From GH45 sp046704385 (lineage in GTDB: Bacteria; Bacteroidota; Bacteroidia; Bacteroidales; SZUA-534), in the NCBI GenBank assembly GCA_046704385.1, contig JBJKSB010000076.1, forward strand, positions 36,443-100,442: 64,000 bases of DNA, written 5' to 3'. Shown one piece after another: positions 35,834 through 44,513 of this stretch. Made by a program: the position numbers and the translations under genes. How positions within the stretch are numbered: the stretch's first letter is position 1; every line of letters starts with the position of its first letter. Below the pieces are notes generated by a model. The model had not been told where the DNA came from, ran no database searches, and was given only the letters and a program-made list of their open reading frames with translations.

Positions 35834-37165
35834 ATGAGTGATAAAAAATTTTACATGCACTGTACCCAATGTGGTTACGATGTTCCCGATTTTAAGGAAT
35901 GGTTCGACCATATGCAGCAATGCCCAAAATGTGGTTGTACAATTGTTGATGTAAAATACAACCGCGATTATAAAGAACTCAAAAATTTAATTGTAGCTGC
36001 AAACGGAGATGCCCGAAATGTTTGGCATTACTTTGATTTTCTTCCACTAAATAATAAAGAAAACATAATTACCCGTGGCGAAGGAGTTATACCACTGGAA
36101 CGATGGACTTTTCTTGAAGATTATGCTAAAAGGAAGTATGGCCTCAACATTCAGGTAAACGCCTACAGAAATGATTTAAATCCGGGTACAGGAACATTTA
36201 AAGATGTTGCAGCAGCTGTAGCTGCCAGTGTATTAAAAGAGAATGGCATTAAAGAATTTTGTATTGCCAGTACAGGAAACATTGCCAATGCTTATGCTCA
36301 TTACCTGGCAGATGCCGGAATAAGTATTGCCGTTTTTGTTCCCGAAAATGCGCTTAAAGCCAACGAAGCCGAAGTAAACAGTTATGGTCAGAAACTTTTT
36401 AAAGTAAAAGGCGACTATGCCATGGCCAAAAAAGTAGCTGCCGATTATTCCAAAAAATACCGTATTCTGATGTCAGGTGGAAATACTGATCCCATGCGTG
36501 TTGAGGCTAAAAAAACCATGGTTTTTGAATGGCTACGGCAAATTGGTAAAGTCCCCAATGTGTATATTCAGGCCTTAAGTGGAGGTACAGGTCCTATTGC
36601 TATCGAAAAAGCTTACAAAGAGTTACAAGATGTTGGCATGGTAGGCGATTTACCCAGGTTTATTATGGTACAACCCAGTGGTTGTGCACCAATGACTCAT
36701 GGATGGGAAAAAGCTAAAGCTGAGGGTTTCCCTGAAGGATGGCTGACCAGTTATCCTACTTATGAAAACCCTCAAACAAAAGTACCTACCCTGGCAACAG
36801 GAAAACCAGGAACATTCCCGATAATTGCCAACCTGGTTAAAAAGAGTAATGGTGAAATCATCGAATTTGATGAACACCATATGATAGATATCGCAAGGGC
36901 TATAGCATTCGAAAATACAGTTCGTATCGGTCCGGCTTCCGCTATTGCTGCCGGTGGCTTTTTTGAATCCTTGAAAAAAGGCATTATAAATGAAAGTGAT
37001 AATGTGTTGATTAACGTTGGAGAAGGTATAAGAAGGTCGCCCGAATTTGTTGAGGAAATGATGTATACTACTGAACACGTAAGCTCGGTTGACGATTGTG
37101 AACGCTTTGACCGGGAAAAATATCGTGAAGGATTATGGGAAAAAATAGATGAGATTTTTAAATAA
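35834..37165 (+). CDS. PLP-dependent fold-type II enzyme, threonine synthase-like with zinc ribbon
   Basis: 443 residues. An N-terminal zinc ribbon (Cys10, Cys13, Cys30, Cys33) precedes a fold-type II PLP domain. The PLP lysine is Lys123 in GTGTFKD; STGNIANAYA (about 149-158) is the substrate loop and SGGTGPIAIEKA the phosphate-binding glycine loop. The family (threonine synthase, cysteate synthase, diaminopropionate lyase) performs beta- or gamma-replacement on phosphorylated hydroxy-amino acids. Cytoplasmic. The zinc ribbon is not part of the standard Bacteroidota threonine synthase, so threonine synthesis is one option and cysteate synthesis (sulfonolipid precursor) another. It is followed by an intrinsic terminator. 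Confidence 0.75.
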   Translation: MSDKKFYMHCTQCGYDVPDFKEWFDHMQQCPKCGCTIVDVKYNRDYKELKNLIVAANGDARNVWHYFDFLPLNNKENIITRGEGVIPLERWTFLEDYAKRKYGLNIQVNAYRNDLNPGTGTFKDVAAAVAASVLKENGIKEFCIASTGNIANAYAHYLADAGISIAVFVPENALKANEAEVNSYGQKLFKVKGDYAMAKKVAADYSKKYRILMSGGNTDPMRVEAKKTMVFEWLRQIGKVPNVYIQALSGGTGPIAIEKAYKELQDVGMVGDLPRFIMVQPSGCAPMTHGWEKAKAEGFPEGWLTSYPTYENPQTKVPTLATGKPGTFPIIANLVKKSNGEIIEFDEHHMIDIARAIAFENTVRIGPASAIAAGGFFESLKKGIINESDNVLINVGEGIRRSPEFVEEMMYTTEHVSSVDDCERFDREKYREGLWEKIDEIFK

Positions 37166-37250
37166 AGTATCAAGTAATAAGACACAAGACTTTAGACTTT
37201 AGACAAAAGATACTTGATACCTGTTACTTGATACTTTATACCTGTTACAT
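37164..37250. repeat. Inverted and direct repeats after the PLP gene
   Basis: AAAGTATCAAGTAA (37164-37177) is a perfect 14-bp inverted match to TTACTTGATACTTT (37224-37237). Between and beyond, TACTTGATAC and ATACCTGTTAC recur as imperfect direct repeats of about 20 bases. The left arm overlaps the stop codon of the PLP gene. It is non-coding and of the type often found scattered in Bacteroidota intergenic space. Confidence 0.65.
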
Positions 37251-37285
37251 GCTACTTAATTTAAAATTACAAAATCAATATAAAG

Positions 37286-37315
37286 AAAAGGAACTTTAAC
37301 AGGTTCCTTTTTTTT
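37286..37315 (+). terminator. Rho-independent terminator after the PLP gene
   Basis: AAAAGGAAC (37286-37294) pairs with GTTCCTTTT (37303-37311) around an 8-base loop, ending in eight T residues (37308-37315). It is 120 bases past the PLP stop and 66 bases before the DUF368 gene. Confidence 0.82.
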
Positions 37316-37331
37316 GCAATAAAAAATATAC

Positions 37332-37339
37332 TAAGTTTG
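37332..37339 (+). promoter_or_regulatory. -7 box of the DUF368 gene
   Basis: TAAGTTTG matches TAnnTTTG exactly, 42 bases upstream of the ATG and 16 bases after the terminator. The only TTG near the -33 position is 15 bases upstream, shorter than the usual spacing. Confidence 0.4.
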
Positions 37340-37381
37340 CGCTTCTTAATTAAAATTTAAACAGAATTCACAGCCAACGTA

Positions 37382-38293
37382 ATGAAAAATACAATAACTC
37401 TGATTTTAAAAGGGATGGCCATGGGCGCTGCCAATGTAATTCCCGGAGTATCCGGCGGAACTATCGCTCTTATAACCGGCATATTTGAACGATTGATTAA
37501 TGCCATTAAATCGTTTGATGGTAAAGCCTTGAAACTTTTGTTTACCGGTAAGTTTAAAGAACTGGCTGCTTATATCGATTTTTGGTTTTTGGTGTCTGTT
37601 TTTTCAGGGGTCGGGGTAGCCATAATCTCATTGGCTCACTTATTTAAATATTTATTTGAATTTTACCCTGTTTATATCTGGTCGTACTTCTTTGGTTTGG
37701 TATTGGCCTCGGTTTACTTTGTTGGCAAAACCATAAAAAAATGGGATTTTTCGGTAATTATCAGCTTTTTAGCCGGTACCGCAGTTGCCATAGCAATTTC
37801 AGTACTGAACCCTGCCTCAGAAAACGCCGGATTCCTTTATCTTATCTTTTGTGGAGTTATAGCTGTTTGCAGCATGATATTACCCGGATTATCGGGATCG
37901 TTCGTGCTTATTTTACTGGGTAATTATCAACTGGTGATGATTACAGCAGTAAACGATTTAAACATAATGATTTTATTACCTGTGGTAATTGGTGCTGCCG
38001 TGGGTTTAATCGCATTTTCGCATGTACTTTCGTGGATGTTGAAGAAATTCCACAGCCAGACTTTGGCTACTTTAACCGGATTTATACTGGGTTCGCTGGG
38101 CATTTTATGGCCCTGGAAAACCGTTATTGAACAAACTTTTGGCGATAAAGTTAAAGCTGTAGGTTATAACTGGTTTTTACCTGAAATAAATACCGGGTTT
38201 TTTATCGCGGTTACCTTAATGATATTAGGTATAATAACCATTTGGGCTACTGAAACATTCAGTAACAATGCCGAAAAAGAAAAGGAAATTTAA
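37382..38293 (+). CDS. DUF368 (PopT-type) polyprenyl-phosphate transporter
   Basis: 303 residues, about eight to nine membrane segments. The opening GMAMGAANVIPGVSGGTIALITGIFERLI (split here around residues 10-38) and the second MILPGLSGSFVLILLGNY (about 160-177) are the paired VPGVSGG/LPGLSGS motifs that define DUF368. Members (PopT) recycle undecaprenyl phosphate across the inner membrane for cell-wall and glycan synthesis. Own promoter box and preceding terminator suggest a separate transcript, possibly shared with aroE 104 bases downstream. Confidence 0.85.
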   Translation: MKNTITLILKGMAMGAANVIPGVSGGTIALITGIFERLINAIKSFDGKALKLLFTGKFKELAAYIDFWFLVSVFSGVGVAIISLAHLFKYLFEFYPVYIWSYFFGLVLASVYFVGKTIKKWDFSVIISFLAGTAVAIAISVLNPASENAGFLYLIFCGVIAVCSMILPGLSGSFVLILLGNYQLVMITAVNDLNIMILLPVVIGAAVGLIAFSHVLSWMLKKFHSQTLATLTGFILGSLGILWPWKTVIEQTFGDKVKAVGYNWFLPEINTGFFIAVTLMILGIITIWATETFSNNAEKEKEI

Positions 38294-38397
38294 AACAGAT
38301 GAAACGTCCATGAGCAAATAATCATTATCACGCACACAAGTATGATTATTTGCGAATGGTAAGTTCCATCCGACAATTAAAAATTAATTATAAACGG

Positions 38398-39147
38398 ATG
38401 AAAACATACGGACTCATAGGACATCGCCTGGGATATTCATTTTCGAAAGGCTATTTTACTGAGAAATTTAAAAACCTTGGATTAGCTGATTGTGAATATT
38501 TGAATTTTGAACTGGATAGCATACAGGATTTTCCTTCTATTTTTGAAGGAAAAGAAATTGCCGGATTAAACTGTACCATCCCGTACAAGCAGGAAATAAT
38601 GCCATTTCTCGATGAAATTGATGGAGAAGCTGCAACCGTTGGTGCGGTAAATACTGTTAAAATTATCGAAAATGACGGTAATCGAATTTTAAAAGGATAC
38701 AATTCCGATATTATTGGTTTCAGAAAATCACTGGAGCCCATGTTAAAACACCATCATAAAAAGGCACTGATTTTGGGTACCGGAGGGGCATCAAAAGCCA
38801 TTAAACATGTGCTAAACCAATTGGGTATTGAATATATTTCAGCCTCAATTGAAGAACAACTATTTGATAAAGAAATCAGGTATGATGATATCAAAACACA
38901 GGAATTACTAAAGGAATATACCATAGTTATTAATGCTACACCTTTAGGAACTCACCCCAATGTAAAAACCTGTCCCGATTTGCCGTATTGTTCAATTACT
39001 GCAAATCATATTCTGTTCGACCTGGTTTACAATCCCGAAATGACTAAATTCCTTAAAAAAGGGAAAAGCCACGGGGCACAAATCAAAAACGGCCTGGAAA
39101 TGCTGCATGGGCAGGCTGAGGGTTCGTGGGCTATTTGGAATAAATAA
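38398..39147 (+). CDS. aroE: Shikimate dehydrogenase
   Basis: 249 residues from the ATG at 38398. An upstream TTG at 38350 would add 16 residues without homology, because the conserved start is MKTYGLIGHRLGYSFSKGYF. The catalytic lysine is in CTIPYKQE (about 59-66), the NADP-binding loop in LGTGGASKA (about 124-132) and the C-terminal GLEMLHGQAEGSW motif is intact. It reduces 3-dehydroshikimate to shikimate with NADPH. The length matches the short Bacteroidota form. It ends 2 bases from the convergent Fpg-like gene. Confidence 0.9.
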   Translation: MKTYGLIGHRLGYSFSKGYFTEKFKNLGLADCEYLNFELDSIQDFPSIFEGKEIAGLNCTIPYKQEIMPFLDEIDGEAATVGAVNTVKIIENDGNRILKGYNSDIIGFRKSLEPMLKHHHKKALILGTGGASKAIKHVLNQLGIEYISASIEEQLFDKEIRYDDIKTQELLKEYTIVINATPLGTHPNVKTCPDLPYCSITANHILFDLVYNPEMTKFLKKGKSHGAQIKNGLEMLHGQAEGSWAIWNK

Positions 39148-39149
39148 CA

Positions 39150-39974
39150 TTACCGCACCTGGCATGTTGGGCAAAAGTAAACCGCACCTCCAAGATAGGC
39201 CTCTTTGACAATAGTATTGCCACAAATCGGACAGGGGTTTTTCAAGGTGTTTTTTGAAAGCAGGGTTTGGTATCCACCCGGTTGGCCAAATAAATCTTTC
39301 TCAGTATCGCGTCCTCCGAGCGTAGCCATTTTATCCAAAGTAACTTTTATACTATGGAACAGATCAGCCTTTTTGGTATCCGATAAAGTAGATTTTTTCC
39401 GCCGTGGATGAACACCCGCATTAAATAAAATATCCTGCAGAACACCATTGCCAAGTCCCGGAATGCGCTGCTCAGTAGCAAGTAAAGCTTTGAGAGAAAT
39501 ATCCTTTTTGACACCTTTAAAAATGCTATCAAAATACAATTCATTAAAAGCATCATCGAGCGGGGAAATGCTTTTTAGGCTGCCCTGATAATACGGATTA
39601 TCCAAAGCGTTTTTATAAGCCCAAATTCCTCCGTACAAAGCAACCATAAAGGCTATGAAACTTTTATCATCAAATTCAATGAGTAACTGGTGCTTTTGGG
39701 GATGTGGTTCATCGGATAAATAATATCTCATATTTACTCCTTCTCCGATGGTGATAGTTGTGTTTTTATCGCAATACAGATCGACGAACATTCCATGACC
39801 TTTTACTGATAATATTTCTCTCTCATTCAGTAGCTTTCCATAGGTTTCGGGGTCACCACTATAAAATGCAAATTTATGGGGGCTGTTAGCTGTAAATACA
39901 TTTTTTATCCTTTTACCAGCCAGGGTATCAGCCGATTGACGACCAACTGTATTTGATTCAGGAATTTCTAACAT
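39150..39974 (-). CDS. Fpg/Nei-family DNA glycosylase-like protein without the catalytic proline
   Basis: 274 residues. The N-terminus MLEIPESNT aligns with MPELPEVET of Fpg/Nei, but the nucleophile Pro2 is Leu while Glu3 is kept. The helix-two-turn-helix (GLGNGVLQDILFNAGVHP, about 172-189) and the C-terminal zinc finger (CPICG ... CPTC) are present. Classical Fpg removes oxidised purines using the N-terminal Pro amine; here only lyase-independent binding, or chemistry by another amine, is possible. I recall MLEIPE/MIEIPE homologues in Clostridia and Bacteroidota annotated as endonuclease VIII, so this is a subfamily and not a recent mutation. Convergent with aroE. Confidence 0.8.
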   Translation of the reverse strand: MLEIPESNTVGRQSADTLAGKRIKNVFTANSPHKFAFYSGDPETYGKLLNEREILSVKGHGMFVDLYCDKNTTITIGEGVNMRYYLSDEPHPQKHQLLIEFDDKSFIAFMVALYGGIWAYKNALDNPYYQGSLKSISPLDDAFNELYFDSIFKGVKKDISLKALLATEQRIPGLGNGVLQDILFNAGVHPRRKKSTLSDTKKADLFHSIKVTLDKMATLGGRDTEKDLFGQPGGYQTLLSKNTLKNPCPICGNTIVKEAYLGGAVYFCPTCQVR

Positions 39975-40082
39975 GGTAATTTTATTTTAACAGGTTACTA
40001 ACATCAGATTCAGGTTAAATTAGTTTTTTTTTACATAGTAACGCAACTAAATGGTTAGAAATTCATATTTTTTCACCTGACA

Positions 40083-43000
40083 CTAGTGAATAATTACTTT
40101 TTGCGTTGTATTTTGCTTATCCCCAATGATTTGTACAATATAAATACCAGGTGCCAAACCCGATACATTTACTTTAAGCGATTCGTCAGATCGTCCTTTT
40201 TGCTCTGAATAAATACTTTTGCCTGTCATGTCGTAAAATGTAACCACTGCCCTGCCAAATTCCCCGGGCCATTTTATAAATATTTCTCCTTCTGAGGGGT
40301 TCGGATATATCAATACATCAGAAGAACCCGATTTGTCTTCAACCGCTTCGGTAACTTCGGCAGTTGTTTTAAAATTCCAGGTATCTTTGTTGGTAAATCC
40401 CTTAAATGATTTACCCAACCCATCAGTAAAAAAACCAGCCGGCATTTCCACATAATACTCTGTAAGGTAGTCGAGATTCACATGAGGGTTAAAAGTTATT
40501 GTCCTTGTTCCCAAACCGGTTAGGTCATCGGGTGTAAAAGTATCCATAAGTTTATCATCGGAGTACCTTTTAAGTGAAAAAGAGGTTCCGTCGCAAGACA
40601 TTTCTCTCGAAAAAGTTATGGAAAAAGTTGGTTTTATATTTACAAAATATTCATTATCGGGTGGATAAACTCTAATAGTTTCGGGTAATACCATGTCGGT
40701 TGTCAGTGTAAATGTATCATGCAGACGAATATCAACAGATGAAGATCCTATCATGATCTCAAAGTCTCCCGGGTCGAAATCCCATTCACCAATTGATGTT
40801 TTATAGTATTTAAATGCATCGAGCCCCAGATTAAACGAAACCGTTTTGGTTTCAGCTGGTTGCAGATCTATTTTATCAAATGCTTTTAATTCCTTAAAAG
40901 GACGCGCATCGGAAGGGTTTACATCATGTATATAGAGCTGAGGTATTTCTTTTCCTTCGCGATGGCCGGTATTAGTAATATCAAACTGCACCAAAAGTTG
41001 TTTGAAATTGGTTGGATCATCCGGGGTGATTTTCAAGTTACTGTATTTAAAGGAGGTAAACGACTGACCATAACCAAACGGAAATAATGAAGATACACTG
41101 GTGGCTGTATCGTAAAAACGGTATCCCACATAGAGTCCTTCGGAATATTTTGTAGCATCGTAGGCCCCTGCTGCATTGTAATCATCATAAGCCGGATTAT
41201 TCTTCCATTCCCTGTCGAACGAAAAAGGCAATTTACCACTGGGATTGACCTTGCCCATAATTATTTCAGCTAAAGCCTCTCCGCCATATTCTCCGGGATA
41301 AAAAGCATGGATAAATCCTTTTATATGGTTAAGCCAGGGAGAAGTTTGAACCGCCCCTCCGGCAAACAAAATCACAATAGTATTTTCGTTTACACCAGCT
41401 ACTGCATTAATGAAATCATCCTGTCCCTGGGGTAAATCAAAAGTCCGGTCACTACCCTCGCTTTCGTTATTTGATCCGAATCCAACACAAACTATAGCAA
41501 CATCAGAATTGGCCGCAAGCTGTACGCCACTGTTTGTAAGTGAATCAGTATTTTGATAACCCATCCGTATTTCAGCAATTCCTCCATTTTCATAATATTC
41601 CAATACTATATGATATTTAACTGAAGTATCCAGATAAGCAGTCTTGTTGACAATTACCGTAGCATGGTCTGACCAGTCAGACATGAACAGCGTATCGTTT
41701 ATATAAAGTCTGAAACCATCATCACTGGCTACCGAAAAATTATACTCTCCGGCAGTTTCAGGAAGAATATACCCCGACCAGCGTACTGAAAAATTATCAG
41801 CACCAATACCCGGTATACCCGGAGCATCTGTCCAGTAATTATTCACATACTGATCTACCGAACTATCAACCGGCGATCCCGAAAGGCTTTTATTATCAAA
41901 CCATGAAGACTTTAAACCACTCTGTAAACCCATTGAATCGACATAAAAAAGGGAATTCTGATAAGCAGAGTCCATGCCGGGTGTAGCTGCACTAAACTGA
42001 ACATCAACACTATCGCCAATAAGGTCTTGAAGACCCTGATAGACGCTTGTATAATGATTAGGTGAGGTATATGAACTACCTCCACCGGCAACGTATGAAT
42101 TTGCGAAATCACCAACAACTGCAATGGAATGAACTGTATCAGTTGATAAAGGAAGTATCGAGTTATTCTTTAACAGGACTATACCTCCGCGTGCCCCATT
42201 AAGGGCAATTTCACCTGTTACCGGATTATCCTGTGGAATATCGGACCGGGTTTGCGAACGGTCAAAGAAACCGAAACGGAACAATTGAAACAGTATGCGC
42301 CGTACTTTATCATCAATAACCGATTCATCAAGACTTCCGTTATTGATATAAGTCATCAGGTTAGTACTGTTCATATATGATCCCGATGGCATTTCCAGAT
42401 CAAGGCCTCCCTTTGCCGATGGTAATGCATGGTGCGTAGCTCCCCAGTCAGACATGACAAATCCGTTGAAATTCCATTTTCCTTTCAGAGTTTGATTCAA
42501 AAGGTAATCGTTTTCAGAACACCAGGTATTGTTAATTTTGTTATAAGCTGACATAAATGCACCAACCTCAGCCCTTTCTGCACATGCTTTGAATGCGGGA
42601 AAATAAATTTCCTCTAAGGTACGCTCATCAACTTCGGCACTTACACTACCGCGGTTGCGTTCAAAACTGTTCACTGCAAAATGCTTTGCCGTGGCCATAA
42701 CTCCTTGCGACTGCAATCCCTTGATATAGGAAACCGCCATCTCTGAGGCCAGGAATGGATCTTCGCCAAAATATTCAAAATTTCTTCCGTTGATGGGAAT
42801 ACGATAAATATTCATTCCCGGACCAAGTAAGATATGAACACCTCGTGCCCGGGCATCCAATCCCAATCCGATTCCTTCGTTATGGATTAAAGCTGTATCC
42901 CAGGAGGCAGCCATCAATACTCCGGCCGGATACGCAGTGGTATTGCCATAATTGCGTACACCCACTGGTCCATCTGACATTTTAATAGCAGGAATCCCTA

Positions 43001-43193
43001 ATCGCGAAACAGGCTCAATATAAAAACTATTGTAACCGCCAATGTAACTGAGTTTTTCAGAAAGGGTCATACGTCCCAACAGATCACACACACGCTCGTC
43101 GACAGGAGCTTTAGTATCTTTATAGATTTGGGCATAGGAATGAATCAAGGGAAATAATATGAGAAAAAGGATTAACAGGAAATTATGTTTCAT
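40083..43193 (-). CDS. Secreted GH3 beta-glucosidase with PA14, Ig-like and T9SS sorting domains
   Basis: 1036 residues with a signal peptide (about 1-21). The GH3 N-terminal domain carries the nucleophile Asp249 in GFVMSDWGATH and the KHFAVNSFE motif; a PA14 insert (about 410-555, WSGYILPETAGEYNF) splits the GH3 C-terminal domain. A fibronectin III-like domain (about 735-815) and an SbsA-type Ig-like domain (about 825-940) follow. The tail (about 965-1036) has YPNPSEGEIF and GIYIVQI, a type A T9SS signal. It hydrolyses beta-linked glucosides at the cell surface or outside; PA14 may bind the glycan. Transcribed alone; no SusCD or regulator adjacent. Confidence 0.92.
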   Translation of the reverse strand: MKHNFLLILFLILFPLIHSYAQIYKDTKAPVDERVCDLLGRMTLSEKLSYIGGYNSFYIEPVSRLGIPAIKMSDGPVGVRNYGNTTAYPAGVLMAASWDTALIHNEGIGLGLDARARGVHILLGPGMNIYRIPINGRNFEYFGEDPFLASEMAVSYIKGLQSQGVMATAKHFAVNSFERNRGSVSAEVDERTLEEIYFPAFKACAERAEVGAFMSAYNKINNTWCSENDYLLNQTLKGKWNFNGFVMSDWGATHHALPSAKGGLDLEMPSGSYMNSTNLMTYINNGSLDESVIDDKVRRILFQLFRFGFFDRSQTRSDIPQDNPVTGEIALNGARGGIVLLKNNSILPLSTDTVHSIAVVGDFANSYVAGGGSSYTSPNHYTSVYQGLQDLIGDSVDVQFSAATPGMDSAYQNSLFYVDSMGLQSGLKSSWFDNKSLSGSPVDSSVDQYVNNYWTDAPGIPGIGADNFSVRWSGYILPETAGEYNFSVASDDGFRLYINDTLFMSDWSDHATVIVNKTAYLDTSVKYHIVLEYYENGGIAEIRMGYQNTDSLTNSGVQLAANSDVAIVCVGFGSNNESEGSDRTFDLPQGQDDFINAVAGVNENTIVILFAGGAVQTSPWLNHIKGFIHAFYPGEYGGEALAEIIMGKVNPSGKLPFSFDREWKNNPAYDDYNAAGAYDATKYSEGLYVGYRFYDTATSVSSLFPFGYGQSFTSFKYSNLKITPDDPTNFKQLLVQFDITNTGHREGKEIPQLYIHDVNPSDARPFKELKAFDKIDLQPAETKTVSFNLGLDAFKYYKTSIGEWDFDPGDFEIMIGSSSVDIRLHDTFTLTTDMVLPETIRVYPPDNEYFVNIKPTFSITFSREMSCDGTSFSLKRYSDDKLMDTFTPDDLTGLGTRTITFNPHVNLDYLTEYYVEMPAGFFTDGLGKSFKGFTNKDTWNFKTTAEVTEAVEDKSGSSDVLIYPNPSEGEIFIKWPGEFGRAVVTFYDMTGKSIYSEQKGRSDESLKVNVSGLAPGIYIVQIIGDKQNTTQKVIIH

Positions 43194-43456
43194 GACTAAA
43201 AGAATTTAAATACATCAATAAAAAATGAAAGTAATAATATGCAGGTAATAATAAGCAGCTAACATGTTAAGGAATTGTTATCATGGTAGGTTTACGATCA
43301 TTTGTCTATTCCTGTTTCACTAAATATTGGTATTTGTAAGTATCTTACATGTAAGAGCTGTAGTTTCCGAAAAATTTTGAGGTTATTTCCCTTTTTTTTT
43401 AAAATATATCTTCAATTATATTTAAGGTTATAATTATTAATTAATTTATTTATTGC

Positions 43457-44044
43457 TTAAGTAAATCTCATATACTTTTTAACCACATCAACATTTTCTT
43501 TATTGGTCAACATTTCAAGTAAAGTAAATGCTACATTCAAGGCGGTTGATGGCCCTGTTGATGTAATAATATTTTTGTCAATCACGATACTTTCATCCTG
43601 AATAATTGCTCCAAACTCAGCAAGTTGCTTTTTTCTTACTCCGTCTAACAGATCGTATGTGGTTGCTTTTCTTCCATTAAGAACACCCGACTTACCAACC
43701 GGCAGGGCAGAAACACAAATGGCAGCAATCAACTTTCCTTCTTTGTCAAATTCCCGAATCAGGTTTAAAAATCGTTCATCGTAAGCATCTTCGTAAAACC
43801 CGGCCTTTTCAAATCCACCTGCAATGGCCAATGCATCAAAATCCTGAACATTAATTTTTTCAAATTCCAGTTCCGGACGAACCCTAAAATTCCAGGTGCA
43901 TTTTATCTCGGCCCGAAGTCCTGTTGTTACTAAATCAACAGGTTCTGTTCCATAAACCCGGCTCCAACCGATAACATCGGTAAATACGCTTGCTTCGAAT
44001 TCTTCAAATCCCTGGGCCAGGAATAATAATACTTTTTTATTCAT
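43457..44044 (-). CDS. DJ-1/PfpI family protein
   Basis: 195 residues of the DJ-1/ThiJ/PfpI fold. The nucleophile elbow is AAICVSALPVG with the reactive Cys at about 109, and ALAIAGGFEKAGFYED contains the family GG loop. Members act as deglycases, glyoxalase III or redox sensors; Cys, Glu and His partners look present but the precise activity is unclear. It lies 55 bases after the small hypothetical gene on the same strand, probably in one transcript with it. Confidence 0.85.
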   Translation of the reverse strand: MNKKVLLFLAQGFEEFEASVFTDVIGWSRVYGTEPVDLVTTGLRAEIKCTWNFRVRPELEFEKINVQDFDALAIAGGFEKAGFYEDAYDERFLNLIREFDKEGKLIAAICVSALPVGKSGVLNGRKATTYDLLDGVRKKQLAEFGAIIQDESIVIDKNIITSTGPSTALNVAFTLLEMLTNKENVDVVKKYMRFT

Positions 44045-44099
44045 ATGTTTATGATTTATTTGCTTTTATCAGGAACCAACTTATACACAGCAGGCTTCT

Positions 44100-44480
44100 T
44101 TATTCAACCATTTCAGCAGAAACATCCAGGTTCTTCTCTTTTAATAAACTTTTAATTTGCCCGGTAATGTTCAAAATATCTGAATCAGGTTCAATGCCTA
44201 CTGAAACATGACCATTTTTTACAGATACAACAAACTCAAAAAATGATCCGTATTTAATAATAACATGCTCAAAACCACCGCAATCAATATTACCCCTTTG
44301 ATTTAATAGTTTTAAAAGCGTAGGATTTACTATTAATTCTTCATATTTATCGGATTCGGAACTGCTGGTATTTTCGATACCCGGTCGTTCTGAAGAAATA
44401 AGTTCGCCATCCGTGTAAATGGCTACATAGCGGATGCTTTCCGAAATAGAAAAGATCGATTCTTTTAATTGTTTCATCAT
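44100..44480 (-). CDS. Hypothetical cytoplasmic protein, roadblock-like pattern
   Basis: 126 residues, no signal peptide. The alternation of an N-terminal helix, a strand pair (RYVAIYTDGELISSE), a helix and three strands (YGSFFEFVVSVKNGHVSVGIEP) ending in a helix recalls roadblock/LC7 proteins, but no diagnostic motif is visible. Two start codons stand in tandem (ATGATG at 44480 and 44477). It lies between the MG2/plug gene (33 bases before it) and DJ-1. Function unknown. Confidence 0.6.
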   Translation of the reverse strand: MMKQLKESIFSISESIRYVAIYTDGELISSERPGIENTSSSESDKYEELIVNPTLLKLLNQRGNIDCGGFEHVIIKYGSFFEFVVSVKNGHVSVGIEPDSDILNITGQIKSLLKEKNLDVSAEMVE

Positions 44481-44513
44481 GGTAAGGATTAGAGTCAGGT
44501 TTATAAATTATTC

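Noticed and set aside
38350..38397. Upstream TTG start for aroE
   Set aside because: The added 16 residues have no counterpart in the family; homology starts at the ATG at 38398.
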